Notes under the pieces: model-generated
Database searches by the model: none
What the model saw: only the letters and a program-made list of their open reading frames with translations
Told to the model about the DNA's origin: nothing
Shown here: piece by piece, positions 1 through 6,702 of the stretch
Numbering within the stretch: position 1 is the first letter of the stretch
Layout of the letters: each line of letters opens with the position of its first letter
Assembly: GCA_017429465.1 (NCBI GenBank)
Contig: JAFROU010000028.1
Span: 1 to 28,141, forward strand
DNA: 28,141 nt
Reading direction: 5' to 3'
Source of the DNA: Candidatus Saccharimonadota bacterium
Lineage (GTDB): Bacteria; Patescibacteria; Saccharimonadia; Saccharimonadales; Nanosyncoccaceae
Made by a program: the position numbers and the translations under genes

Positions 1-478
1 CTTCAAGGATTTGATCGATTTTTGTCAGGATATGCTTTTTGATGAACTTTTTTGCCGTTTCGTAACCTTGGTCCATGTAAATGGCACCAATGACGGCTTC
101 AAAACAGTCGGCATAAATAACAGCGTGGGCACGGTCTGATCCCTGTTTTTCACCATGCGAGAGGCGGACAAGTGGTGGATAACCAAGCTCAATGCCGGCG
201 TCACTGATAGTTTCGGTGCGAACTAGAGCCGAGCGCCAAGAGGTCATAATGCCTTCTGGCTCGTTGTAATTACGAAAGAGAAAGTCAGAGGTGACGAGCT
301 CGAGTACTGCATCGCCTAAAAACTCTAGACGTTCATTGTGCTCATGCACAGAAGCTTTGTGCTCGTTGACATAGCTACGGTGCGTAAGCGCAGTGATAAG
401 TAAATTAATGTCTTTAAATTCGAAGCCAAGTTTTTCCCTAGCAAAAGCTTGGTAATCTTCGATTTGTTGTGGTGTCAT
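1..478 (-). CDS. rnc: Ribonuclease III, C-terminal part cut off by window edge
   Basis: RNase III is the double-strand-specific endoribonuclease that processes rRNA precursors and some mRNAs. I translated the minus strand from ATG at 478 and obtained 159 residues running off the left edge without a stop. The catalytic signature NERLEFLGDAVL is present near residue 48, followed by a helical region with the second acidic cluster (YADCFEAVIGAIYMD, about residues 122-136). This covers the RIIID catalytic domain; the dsRNA-binding domain would lie outside the window. The start is fixed by an AGGAG ribosome binding site at 490-494, seven bases upstream. The ATG directly abuts the stop of the NUDIX gene, so the two are probably translationally coupled in the rpmF-nusB-NUDIX-rnc operon. 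Confidence 0.95.
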   Translation of the reverse strand, partial: MTPQQIEDYQAFAREKLGFEFKDINLLITALTHRSYVNEHKASVHEHNERLEFLGDAVLELVTSDFLFRNYNEPEGIMTSWRSALVRTETISDAGIELGYPPLVRLSHGEKQGSDRAHAVIYADCFEAVIGAIYMDQGYETAKKFIKKHILTKIDQILE

Positions 479-1060
479 TTATTTAAATTCTCCTGATCTA
501 ATTTTTTTCTTAGCAATTAACATCAGTTTTTCGATGTCTTCGTATTCAATAGCGTCGAGAGCGTCAGCAAACTTAAACCATCTGATACCATTCATCCATT
601 TTTCTTTAGTCGGAGTTTCGTGGGCGTCGGTCGCACGAACGAGATAGATCTGAGTGGTCATTAGAACCAGTTTCTCTAGACGGCGGTATTTGAAATGGAT
701 TTTACCTAGCCAGGTCAAAACCTGAATATGGTAAAGGCCAGCTTCCTCGCCAATCTCACGAATAGCAGTCTGCTTGGCGGTCTCACCTGGTTCAATGTGG
801 CCTTTTGGGATGGTCCAACGGTTCTTAGAGTCCTGAATTAAAAGGATTTCGATGTCCTTTTTGTCGGCGCTGAGACGAAAAACGATGCCGCCAGAGGTCG
901 GCTCACGCACAATCTCTTGAATTGCAGGTTTTTTACGAAAGGCTTGCTTGATATTTGAGAGAATGTTGCCTTTACGCTCTTCAGTCGGTAGCGCTTCCGG
1001 GATCTTTCGCGCCCTTGTCGGCGCCATCTGGCGCATTGGATTCGGTTGATTCTGATTCAT
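479..1060 (-). CDS. NUDIX hydrolase
   Basis: Pyrophosphohydrolase of the NUDIX superfamily; such enzymes cleave nucleoside diphosphates linked to another moiety, but the substrate cannot be read from the sequence. The NUDIX box is intact: GHIEPGETAKQTAIREIGEE, followed by AGL (G-x5-E-x7-RE-x2-EE-x-GL, about residues 87-109), with the metal-binding glutamates present. The domain starts near residue 55; the first 50 residues are basic and Pro-rich and may be a tail or partly untranslated. The ATG at 1060 gives an 80-base overlap with the 3' end of nusB and has only a weak ribosome binding site; in-frame ATGs at 1036 and 1027 are alternatives, so the start is uncertain. The gene sits between nusB and rnc, so an RNA- or nucleotide-housekeeping role is plausible but is inference. 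Confidence 0.88.
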   Translation of the reverse strand: MNQNQPNPMRQMAPTRARKIPEALPTEERKGNILSNIKQAFRKKPAIQEIVREPTSGGIVFRLSADKKDIEILLIQDSKNRWTIPKGHIEPGETAKQTAIREIGEEAGLYHIQVLTWLGKIHFKYRRLEKLVLMTTQIYLVRATDAHETPTKEKWMNGIRWFKFADALDAIEYEDIEKLMLIAKKKIRSGEFK

Positions 1061-1511
1061 GATTACTTTCTGGACTATCTTCTGGGTAAATTTGGCGGTA
1101 GGCGGTGCCTAAGACGCCGTTGATGAATTTAGAAGAGTTGTCCGAACCGAAGGCTTTAGCAAGCTCGACGGCTTCATTGATGGCTACTTTTGGCGGCACA
1201 CTGTCGCGACATTCAGTCAGCTCGTAAAGTCCAACACGGAGTACGTTGCGGTCGATAGCAGCAATGGTCTCTAGTGGCCATTCTGGTGCTAATGGGCGCA
1301 GCGCGTCATCAAGTTCCTTAATCTTATTGATAATACCGTGTGCTAAAGCGTAAACAAATTCTGTATCACCGAGCGCTTTTGCATATGGCTCGATGTTTTT
1401 GGCGACAATTGTGTCTATATCGGCTTCTGTATCGCCCGCCCCATCTCTGAACTCGTACTCGTACAAGCTCTGCAAAACAATGATTCTACCTAAATGCCGA
1501 TTACTAGCCAT
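981..1511 (-). CDS. nusB: Transcription antitermination factor NusB
   Basis: NusB binds BoxA RNA together with S10 in the rRNA antitermination complex. The N-terminus (MASNRHLGRIIVLQSLYEYEF) matches the family pattern of a basic RNA-binding start followed by an aromatic helix. The C-terminal core contains the conserved stretch RVGLYELTECRDSVPPKVAI and NEAVELAKAFGSDNSSKFING, ending at VLGTAYRQI. The core is of usual length (about 145 residues); beyond it is a low-complexity acidic and Ser-rich tail of about 30 residues (SPESNHESESTESNAPDGAD), which is the part overlapped by the NUDIX reading frame. The start lies two bases after the stop of the L32-like gene, with a purine-rich AGAAG upstream, so coupling is likely. 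Its partner S10 is encoded at 19422-19787. Confidence 0.95.
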   Translation of the reverse strand: MASNRHLGRIIVLQSLYEYEFRDGAGDTEADIDTIVAKNIEPYAKALGDTEFVYALAHGIINKIKELDDALRPLAPEWPLETIAAIDRNVLRVGLYELTECRDSVPPKVAINEAVELAKAFGSDNSSKFINGVLGTAYRQIYPEDSPESNHESESTESNAPDGADKGAKDPGSATD

Positions 1512-1513
1512 GG

Positions 1514-1732
1514 TTACTTCTTTTCTTCTTTTTTACAGGTACAATCTTTGCATTTGCAACCTTTTTTGCCAGTGCATTTGCAAGTTTTGACTTTTAAGTT
1601 TGGGGTTTTCTTAGCTGTTTCAAAAGCTTTAACAGGTGATTTTTTGTTAACAGCACGAGCAAGCTTTAAGCGTAGGTGACTGCGGCGAAGACCGGTCTTA
1701 CGCGGGCTACTCTGTTTCTTAGGTTCAGGCAT
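1514..1732 (-). CDS. rpmF: Probable ribosomal protein bL32 with a Cys-rich tail
   Basis: A 72-residue, very basic protein. The N-terminus MPEPKKQSSPRKTGLRRSH follows the bL32 pattern (M-x-x-P-K-K-x-x-S-x-x-x-x-x-x-RR-x-H), and its position ahead of nusB and rnc fits rpmF. After residue about 40 the similarity stops: instead of the usual C-x2-C pair in an otherwise ordinary C-terminus there is a Lys/Cys tail TCKCTGKKGCKCKDCTC with six cysteines in 16 residues. An AGGAG ribosome binding site at 1739-1743 and the promoter at 1766-1794 settle the start. The L32 identity rests on the N-terminal half and context; the tail is not explained by the family. Another small basic protein cannot be fully excluded. 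Confidence 0.72.
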   Translation of the reverse strand: MPEPKKQSSPRKTGLRRSHLRLKLARAVNKKSPVKAFETAKKTPNLKVKTCKCTGKKGCKCKDCTCKKEEKK

Positions 1733-1765
1733 TAAATGCTCCTTTTTTGATAGATAATTTATTTC

Positions 1766-1794
1766 ATATTATCACTATTTTTCGCTTTTTTCAA
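1766..1794 (-). promoter_or_regulatory. Promoter of the rpmF-nusB-NUDIX-rnc operon
   Basis: On the minus strand TTGAAA (1789-1794) and TATAAT-like TAATAT (1766-1771) are separated by exactly 17 bases, a good sigma70-type promoter. The predicted transcript has a leader of about 27 bases containing the AGGAG at 1739-1743. Confidence 0.72.
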
Positions 1795-1815
1795 GGGCGT
1801 TTTAAGATACTGTTC

Positions 1816-1844
1816 TTGATTTTTTTGCTATTTTGTGCTATAAT
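1816..1844 (+). promoter_or_regulatory. Promoter of the Cys-rich gene pair
   Basis: TTGATT (1816-1821), a 17-base spacer and a perfect TATAAT (1839-1844) preceded by TGC, that is an extended -10. It lies back to back with the rpmF promoter, the two -35 boxes being about 20 bases apart. The start would be near 1851, giving a leader of about 40 bases with GGGGAGG at 1879-1885. Confidence 0.8.
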
Positions 1845-1896
1845 TAAAAAAGAGAGAAATTTCGAACATTAATAATTAGGGGAGGAATTATGCCAG

Positions 1897-2190
1897 ATGA
1901 GCAAAAAATATCAGGAAAAGCCCGGTAGGTTATGCCCAACATGTATGTGGCGGGGCAAACTCTCCGGCGATGTCTTCTGCGACTACTCGAACCCACAATT
2001 TCATTCGGAAAGCAAAAACCTTGCGTTGAAGAGATTGGGTGTTGAACCTGAATCTTTCGATTCGTCCAATTGCCCCTTGTACAAAAAGGGCGACCTGCTG
2101 AAAAAAGAATGGACTTGGCCCACTCCAAATTACGTCCCTCATGGTTGTGGACGATTACGGGGCAAGTCAACTTATGTTGATGAAAGCTAA
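1897..2190 (+). CDS. Small Cys-rich protein, probable metal-binding module (copy 1)
   Basis: I do not recognise a named family. The 97-residue protein has the order LCPTCMWRG (residues 12-20), FCDYSNP (27-33) and a later NCPLYKKG (about 58-65). The same frame L-C-x-x-T-C-x-W-R-G / C-D-[YF]-x-N-P / C-P-x-Y is found in the next gene, so the four shared cysteines are conserved within the pair and suggest a zinc-ribbon-like or other four-Cys metal site. There is no signal peptide or membrane segment. The ATG at 1897 is 11 bases from the GGAGG at 1881-1885; a different-frame ATG at 1890 lies only 4 bases from it and opens a 12-codon ORF that overlaps this start. The gene has its own strong promoter and stands on the strand opposite to its neighbours. 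Function unknown. Confidence 0.75.
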   Translation: MSKKYQEKPGRLCPTCMWRGKLSGDVFCDYSNPQFHSESKNLALKRLGVEPESFDSSNCPLYKKGDLLKKEWTWPTPNYVPHGCGRLRGKSTYVDES

Positions 2191-2196
2191 AAGAAA

Positions 2197-2505
2197 GTGA
2201 TGGTGAAAATGGCTTGCAAATCTTTGTGCCGCACATGTTTTTGGCGCGGTTATGTTTCTTCGGAAATCTGCTGTGATTTCGCCAATCCGATATATTGCCA
2301 TGGGACAAAGACCGGCTATTTCAACCGTAATCATCTCAGATTTGACGATTACGGAGTCGACGAATGCCCCTGCTATCTTAACCTGCCAAAACTGCCGAAA
2401 GATTATGTAAGCTCTGATAGCAGTTTTAAGCTCTGGTTGGCCGCGCAGGATGACGAAGTTAAACAGCAAATCCGCAAATTCGATGTTCCTTACAAAATCT
2501 TTTAA
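2197..2505 (+). CDS. Small Cys-rich protein, probable metal-binding module (copy 2)
   Basis: Paralog of the preceding gene, six bases after its stop and therefore in the same transcript. Conserved positions are LCRTCFWRG (about 10-18), CCDFANP (25-31) and ECPCYLNLP near residue 56-64, giving the same four cysteines plus two extra. Outside these blocks the two proteins differ, and this copy has a longer polar C-terminus ending KFDVPYKIF. The longest frame begins with GTG at 2197; ATGs at 2200 and 2209 are equally possible because only a weak AAGAAAG stands upstream. A strong intrinsic terminator follows at 2533-2556. No signal peptide or membrane helix is visible, and the function is unknown. 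Confidence 0.75.
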   Translation: MMVKMACKSLCRTCFWRGYVSSEICCDFANPIYCHGTKTGYFNRNHLRFDDYGVDECPCYLNLPKLPKDYVSSDSSFKLWLAAQDDEVKQQIRKFDVPYKIF

Positions 2506-2532
2506 CTACGACCATGTTCGTTTTTCTCTCTT

Positions 2533-2556
2533 AGGGCGCTCCGGCGCCCTTTTTTT
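2533..2556 (+). terminator. Intrinsic terminator after the Cys-rich pair
   Basis: AGGGCGC (2533-2539), loop TCCG, GCGCCCT (2544-2550), then a run of T. A seven-base-pair GC-rich stem with T tract is a clear rho-independent terminator on the plus strand. Confidence 0.92.
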
Positions 2557-2563
2557 ATTTTTA

Positions 2564-2572
2564 TGTTATAAT
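2564..2572 (+). promoter_or_regulatory. Extended -10 promoter of the LRR gene
   Basis: TGTTATAAT is an extended -10 box with a perfect TATAAT at 2567-2572. No good -35 is visible because the position overlaps the terminator stem. The predicted leader is about 85 bases with AAGGGGG at 2649-2655 before the ATG. Confidence 0.6.
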
Positions 2573-2662
2573 ATGTCGAAAGGGTGTAAAAACTCTTTTT
2601 TGTTCTTTTTAGTTAGGTTTTAGTCTTGTTCGGTTGAAAACTCATTTTAAGGGGGCTTTTAA

Positions 2663-3211
2663 ATGAATGATGTATTTAAAGTAAAAACCATTCTCGGCAT
2701 GACGTTCGTTTTGACGGATCTCGGGAGTGACAACCCACGGCGTTTACCATCGCGTGCATTTTACAAAAATAGCCACATCCAGCGCGTAACAATTCCTGAT
2801 GGTTTTACCATTATTGGCAGTGAGGCCTTTAAAGATGCCTGCAATCTTAATTTTTTGCATCTTCCTGATACGCTTCAGCTAATCGAGCAGAGCGCATTTA
2901 CCAATTGTTCTAGCTTGGAAGTTTTAAATCTGCCTGATGATATCAGGGAAATCGATGCAAAAGCTTTCGCCGGTTGCAGAAATCTGTTTTCCGTTTCAAT
3001 TCCTGCAAGCCTGACCAAAATCGGGCACGGCGCCTTTTCTGGTTGCGAGCGGCTCAGCGAGTTAACCATCTGGAAGGGTCTGATTGGCGAAGAAAAATCC
3101 GCCACCTATACGCTTAGTCGTTATCGGCACGTTCCTCCCCAGCTGCAGGACCTTTTAGACTCCGCTTTTGATGGTTGTCCTGTGCTCCGGACCATCTACA
3201 CCCACGATTAA
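2663..3211 (+). CDS. BspA-type leucine-rich-repeat (LRR_5) protein
   Basis: A 182-residue protein made of roughly five LRR_5 units of about 23 residues, each with the pattern I-x-x-x-A-F-x-x-C-x-x-L-x-x-[LV]-x-[LI]-P. Clear examples are SEAFKDACNLNFLHLP, QSAFTNCSSLEVLNLP, AKAFAGCRNLFSVSIP and HGAFSGCERLSELTI, with a last partial unit DSAFDGCPVLRTIY at the end. LRR_5 repeats are protein-interaction surfaces, in many bacteria on secreted adhesins, but here there is no signal peptide, sortase motif or membrane helix, so the product is probably cytoplasmic. The start is supported by AAGGGGG seven bases upstream. The gene is a self-contained unit with its own promoter and terminator between the Cys-rich pair and leuS. 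The binding partner is unknown. Confidence 0.88.
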   Translation: MNDVFKVKTILGMTFVLTDLGSDNPRRLPSRAFYKNSHIQRVTIPDGFTIIGSEAFKDACNLNFLHLPDTLQLIEQSAFTNCSSLEVLNLPDDIREIDAKAFAGCRNLFSVSIPASLTKIGHGAFSGCERLSELTIWKGLIGEEKSATYTLSRYRHVPPQLQDLLDSAFDGCPVLRTIYTHD

Positions 3212-3227
3212 GTTCAAGACTAACCTC

Positions 3228-3255
3228 AAAAAACCCACCTTCTAGGTGGGTTTTT
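3228..3255. terminator. Bidirectional terminator between the LRR gene and leuS
   Basis: AAAAAACCCACCT, loop TCT, AGGTGGGTTTTT. The stem is symmetrical and has an A tract on one side and a T tract on the other, so it can end both the plus-strand LRR transcript and minus-strand leuS transcription (leuS stops at 3259). Confidence 0.92.
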
Positions 3256-3258
3256 AAA

Positions 3259-5643
3259 TTAGGCGACAACGTTTACGAGTTTGGCTTTCTTAACGACAAT
3301 TACCTTCTTAGGTTTACCGTTTAAGTATTTCTTTACGTGCTCGTCATCCACCGCTAATTGACTAAGCTTAGCTTCATCTTCTAGATCTGCGATGTCAACT
3401 AGGAGTTTAGCGCGAAGTTTACCGTTTACTTGTACGACTACTTCGACCGTATCGGCGGTGAGATATTTTTCATCCCATACTGGCCATTCGTCGTCAGATT
3501 TCATCTGTTCAAGCATTTCAGAGGCTAGATGTGGCGCGAACGGTTTTAAAAGTTTAGCCAGAACGACGATATCTTCTTTAGCTGGTGTAGTCTTATAAAG
3601 TTCGTTTACGTACTCCATTAGAGCTGCGACTGCCGTGTTAAAGCTGTGGCGATGGAGATCTTCGGTAACTTTCTTAATAGTTTTATGACGAATATTGACA
3701 GTTTTTGCCTTTTCGTCAAACTTTTCTGTGCTAAAACAGAGCGTGAAACAACGATTGAGAAAGCGATAAACACCACCCACAGAGCGCGGATCCCAAGCCG
3801 CATCGAGGTCATATGGTCCAATAAACATTTCGTAAGTACGAAGTGTGTCGGCGCCATAACCATCGTTAATTACGTCTAACGGATCAATCACATTGCCTTT
3901 TGATTTAGACATCTTTTTGCCGTCTGGGGCATTAATGTAGCCATTATAGAGTAATTTCTTAATTGGTTCGCGGAATGGTAGTAGACCTTGGTCAGCAAAG
4001 AATTTACACCAGAAGCGAATATAGAGGAGGTGCGCCACGGCGTGATCGCCACCGACGTAAATATCGGTTGGAGCCCAATATTTGATGGCTTCTGGGTCCC
4101 AGGCGTGTTCTGCGTCGTGTGGCGAGACATAACGCCAAAGATACCATGAAGAACAGGCATAACCATCTAGCGTATCAGTTTCACGCGTCATTTCTTCACC
4201 ATTGATGGTGACTTTGAGCCAATCCGTAGCCTTAGCAAGAGCGGAGCGGCCAGAATTGTCTGGTTTATAATCTTCAACCTCTGGAATAATCACTGGAAGT
4301 TGGTCTTCTGGAATGGCGTGTGGCTTGCCATTTTTATCATAGGCGATTGGAATTGGACAGCCCCAGTAACGCTGACGAGAGATGAGCCAGTCGCGCATCT
4401 TATAAGTAACGCGGTGCTTGCCAATCTTGCGTTTTTCTAGCCAGGCCACGATTTTTTCGCGTGCATCTTCTGAAGAAAGGCCGTTAAATTCTCCGGAGTT
4501 AACTAGTTCTCCTTCGCCGTGATAACATTTTTCGTCATCAGCCATGTCGGCTGGTTTTTCGACTACCTTAATAATTGGTAAATCAAACTTCTCAGCAAAT
4601 TCATAGTCACGTTCATCGTGAGCTGGGACGGCCATAATAGCACCTTCGCCATAGCCAGCGAGTACGTAATCGGCTACCCAAATTGGCACTTCTTTACCGT
4701 TAATTGGGTTGATTGCATAACTACCGGTAAAGACGCCAGTTTTTTCTTTATTCTCTTGGCGCTCAATCTCTGATTTTCTCATAGCGTCTTTACAATACTT
4801 TTCAACTGCTGATTTAGTTTCTTTAGTAGTAAGTTTAATCGTGAGCGGATGCTCTGGGGCTAAGACTAGGAAGGTGGCGCCAAAGAGCGTATCTGGACGC
4901 GTAGTAAAGACTTTAATTTTAGAGCTACTTCCTTTAACTGCAAAATCGACTTCGGCACCCTCAGAACGGCCAATCCAATTTCTTTGCATGGTCTTAATTT
5001 TTTCTGGCCAATCAAGTTGATCGATGTCAGCAAGCAGCTCGTCTGCATAGGCGGTAATTTTGAAGAACCATTGCTTCATCTTCTTCTTTTCGACTTCGCA
5101 GCCACAGCGCCAGCAATGGCCGTTTTCGACCTGCTCGTTAGCTAGTACGGTCTGGTCAACTGGGCACCACCATTGGTAGGATTCTTTTTGGTAGGCTAAA
5201 CCCTTCTTAAAGAGCTGCAAGAAGCACCACTGAGTCCATTTGTAATACTCTGGGCTAGAGGTGTTGATTTCGCGATCCCAGTCAATGGCATAACCGAGTC
5301 TTTTGGCTTGTTTGCGGAAATTTTTGATGTTGGTGTCAGTAGCGGATTGTGGTGAAATACCGGTTTTAATGGCATAGTTTTCGGCTGGTAAGCCAAAAGT
5401 ATCGTAGCCGAATGGGCGGAGAACATTCAGGCCTTGCTGGGTGTAAAAACGGGTTAAAACATCGACAATGGTAAAGTTACGAACGTGGCCAACATGAAGA
5501 CCGGCGCCACTTGGGTATGGGAACATTTCGGCCAGGAACATCTTTGGACGCTTATCGTCGATTTCGCCGGCTTTAAAAGACTTTTCATCTTCCCAGACTT
5601 TTTGCCATTTTGCTTCGATTGCTAAAGGATTGTATCTTTCCAT
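3259..5643 (-). CDS. leuS: Leucyl-tRNA synthetase
   Basis: Charges tRNA-Leu. From the preferred start the protein is 794 residues, somewhat shorter than the E. coli enzyme (860). The class I signature is PYPSGAGLHVGH (HVGH at residues 50-53) and the second is KMSKS (577-581). A Cys cluster CPVDQ...CWRCGC fits the zinc-binding segment. The CP1 editing domain is present, with TTRPDTLFGATFLVLAPEHP and GEGAIMAVPAHDERDYEFA. The anticodon-binding helices and a C-terminal domain (EVVVQVNGKLRAKLLV) follow. A longer frame begins at 5658, but its second to fifth codons (AAAGGCGGA) form the ribosome binding site for the ATG at 5643, so the shorter start is chosen. It lies 25 bases behind the TsaC gene and is probably co-transcribed with it. 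Confidence 0.97.
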   Translation of the reverse strand: MERYNPLAIEAKWQKVWEDEKSFKAGEIDDKRPKMFLAEMFPYPSGAGLHVGHVRNFTIVDVLTRFYTQQGLNVLRPFGYDTFGLPAENYAIKTGISPQSATDTNIKNFRKQAKRLGYAIDWDREINTSSPEYYKWTQWCFLQLFKKGLAYQKESYQWWCPVDQTVLANEQVENGHCWRCGCEVEKKKMKQWFFKITAYADELLADIDQLDWPEKIKTMQRNWIGRSEGAEVDFAVKGSSSKIKVFTTRPDTLFGATFLVLAPEHPLTIKLTTKETKSAVEKYCKDAMRKSEIERQENKEKTGVFTGSYAINPINGKEVPIWVADYVLAGYGEGAIMAVPAHDERDYEFAEKFDLPIIKVVEKPADMADDEKCYHGEGELVNSGEFNGLSSEDAREKIVAWLEKRKIGKHRVTYKMRDWLISRQRYWGCPIPIAYDKNGKPHAIPEDQLPVIIPEVEDYKPDNSGRSALAKATDWLKVTINGEEMTRETDTLDGYACSSWYLWRYVSPHDAEHAWDPEAIKYWAPTDIYVGGDHAVAHLLYIRFWCKFFADQGLLPFREPIKKLLYNGYINAPDGKKMSKSKGNVIDPLDVINDGYGADTLRTYEMFIGPYDLDAAWDPRSVGGVYRFLNRCFTLCFSTEKFDEKAKTVNIRHKTIKKVTEDLHRHSFNTAVAALMEYVNELYKTTPAKEDIVVLAKLLKPFAPHLASEMLEQMKSDDEWPVWDEKYLTADTVEVVVQVNGKLRAKLLVDIADLEDEAKLSQLAVDDEHVKKYLNGKPKKVIVVKKAKLVNVVA

Positions 5644-5668
5644 TTTTCCGCCTTTCAATATCGTTTTA

Positions 5669-6169
5669 TTATATCACAAGATTACCCTGTCTGATAACCC
5701 TTGGTGTTTCACCAGTACAGTCCACGATAGTAGATGGTAAATGCCCCGTATCAGACTTTGGTGTGCCACCTTTTTTGTTAGCTGAAGTTAAGATAATCGG
5801 CCCAACCGCTTTTAGTAGGTTCTGGAACATCGAATAATCTGGAATACGAATGCCAATCGTATCAAAACAATCGTAATAAAAGTGTCTAAACTTAGGATTT
5901 TTAGGCAGGATTATAGTGATTTCACCTGGAACGTATTGTTTAATTAACTCTTTCGCACATTTCGTAATGATAGCGTATTTTTTAATGGCGGCGACGCTTT
6001 CTGGCACTAGCGTAAAAACCTTACCAGATTCTTTACCTCGTTCTTTGTATTCCATTAGGCTTTTGATGCCTGTTTTTGAGCTCAAACTCACCGCAAAACC
6101 ATAGACAGTCTCAGTCGGAACAGTCACGACACGTCCAGCTTTTAAATCGGTGATGATTTGATTTTCCAT
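5669..6169 (-). CDS. tsaC: Threonylcarbamoyl-AMP synthase, YrdC/Sua5 family
   Basis: Family members make L-threonylcarbamoyl-AMP from threonine, bicarbonate and ATP for the t6A modification of ANN-decoding tRNAs. The 166-residue protein carries VPTETVYGF (17-25), a KER segment (about 42-44), PGEITIILP in place of the usual PGPxTxxL, IGIRIPD, and GPIILTSANKKGG near the C-terminus. It is short, matching the single-domain TsaC form without the Sua5 domain, and the loop after KER (GKESGKVFTLV) is diverged from the usual P-x-x-x-P-L. It is upstream of leuS, consistent with a tRNA role. The ATG lies seven bases from a perfect -10 box and lacks a ribosome binding site, so it is probably translated from a leaderless mRNA. 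A related YciO-type protein of unknown function is the main alternative. Confidence 0.88.
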   Translation of the reverse strand: MENQIITDLKAGRVVTVPTETVYGFAVSLSSKTGIKSLMEYKERGKESGKVFTLVPESVAAIKKYAIITKCAKELIKQYVPGEITIILPKNPKFRHFYYDCFDTIGIRIPDYSMFQNLLKAVGPIILTSANKKGGTPKSDTGHLPSTIVDCTGETPRVIRQGNLVI

Positions 6170-6176
6170 AGAAATT

Positions 6177-6186
6177 ATTATATCAT
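6177..6186. promoter_or_regulatory. Overlapping divergent leaderless promoters (tsaC and SpoU gene)
   Basis: The two divergent ATGs are separated by only 23 bases (6170-6192). On the minus strand TATAAT occupies 6177-6182, seven bases before the tsaC ATG; on the plus strand TATCAT at 6181-6186 is six bases before the SpoU ATG. Neither gene has room for, or shows, a ribosome binding site. Both transcripts should therefore begin at or next to the start codon. Confidence 0.65.
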
Positions 6187-6192
6187 ATTTTT

Positions 6193-6702
6193 ATGGAAAT
6201 TATAGTCGTGCTGCACAATATCCGCTCAACTTATAACGTTGGTTCAATTCTACGAACTTGCGATGGTTTTGGCGTCAAAAAAGCGGTTTTTTCTGGCTAT
6301 ACGCCTAGGCTTCACGACCCTAAATTATTACCTCACCTTCGAGCTAAGCTTGATAAACAAATCGAAAAGACGGCGCTTGGGGCTGAAGCTAGCGTAGAAA
6401 TTGCCTTTTCAGACGATATACGGGCCTTCTTAGTGGCGAAACAGGCTGAAGGCTATATTATACTTGGTTTAGAGAATAACATCAGCGATAAACGTTTATT
6501 TAGGCTAAATGACCCTAAGCTATTTACTTTGCTTGACAAAAAGGTAATTTTATTACTTGGTGAAGAAGTGCATGGCATTCCAGAAAGCTTATATGATCAG
6601 ATTAGCTATTTTGTTGAAATTCCCATGCGCGGTCAAAAAGAATCATTCAACGTTTCGATCGCAACCGCAATTGCTCTCTATGAGCTAACTAGGTCTATTT
6701 AA
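6193..6702 (+). CDS. SpoU/TrmH-family RNA 2'-O-methyltransferase
   Basis: SAM-dependent RNA ribose methyltransferase with a knotted SPOUT fold. The three SpoU motifs are in order: motif 1 NIRSTYNVGSILRTCDGFG with its N and R (about residues 9-27), motif 2 ILLLGEEVHGIP (about 118-129), and motif 3 IPMRGQKESFNVSIATAIALYE at the C-terminus. At 169 residues it is a minimal catalytic domain without an extra RNA-binding domain, closer in size to TrmL or TrmH cores than to RlmB; the target RNA cannot be assigned. The 3' end overlaps the end of dnaE by 8 bases in convergent orientation. The start is divergent from tsaC and looks leaderless. Confidence 0.9.
   Translation: MEIIVVLHNIRSTYNVGSILRTCDGFGVKKAVFSGYTPRLHDPKLLPHLRAKLDKQIEKTALGAEASVEIAFSDDIRAFLVAKQAEGYIILGLENNISDKRLFRLNDPKLFTLLDKKVILLLGEEVHGIPESLYDQISYFVEIPMRGQKESFNVSIATAIALYELTRSI

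Noticed and set aside
1844..2469. Minus-strand frames of 154 and 100 codons opposite the Cys-rich pair
   Set aside because: They overlap each other and the promoter, and lack ribosome binding sites; the plus-strand frames have conserved paralogous motifs, so those are the coding ones.
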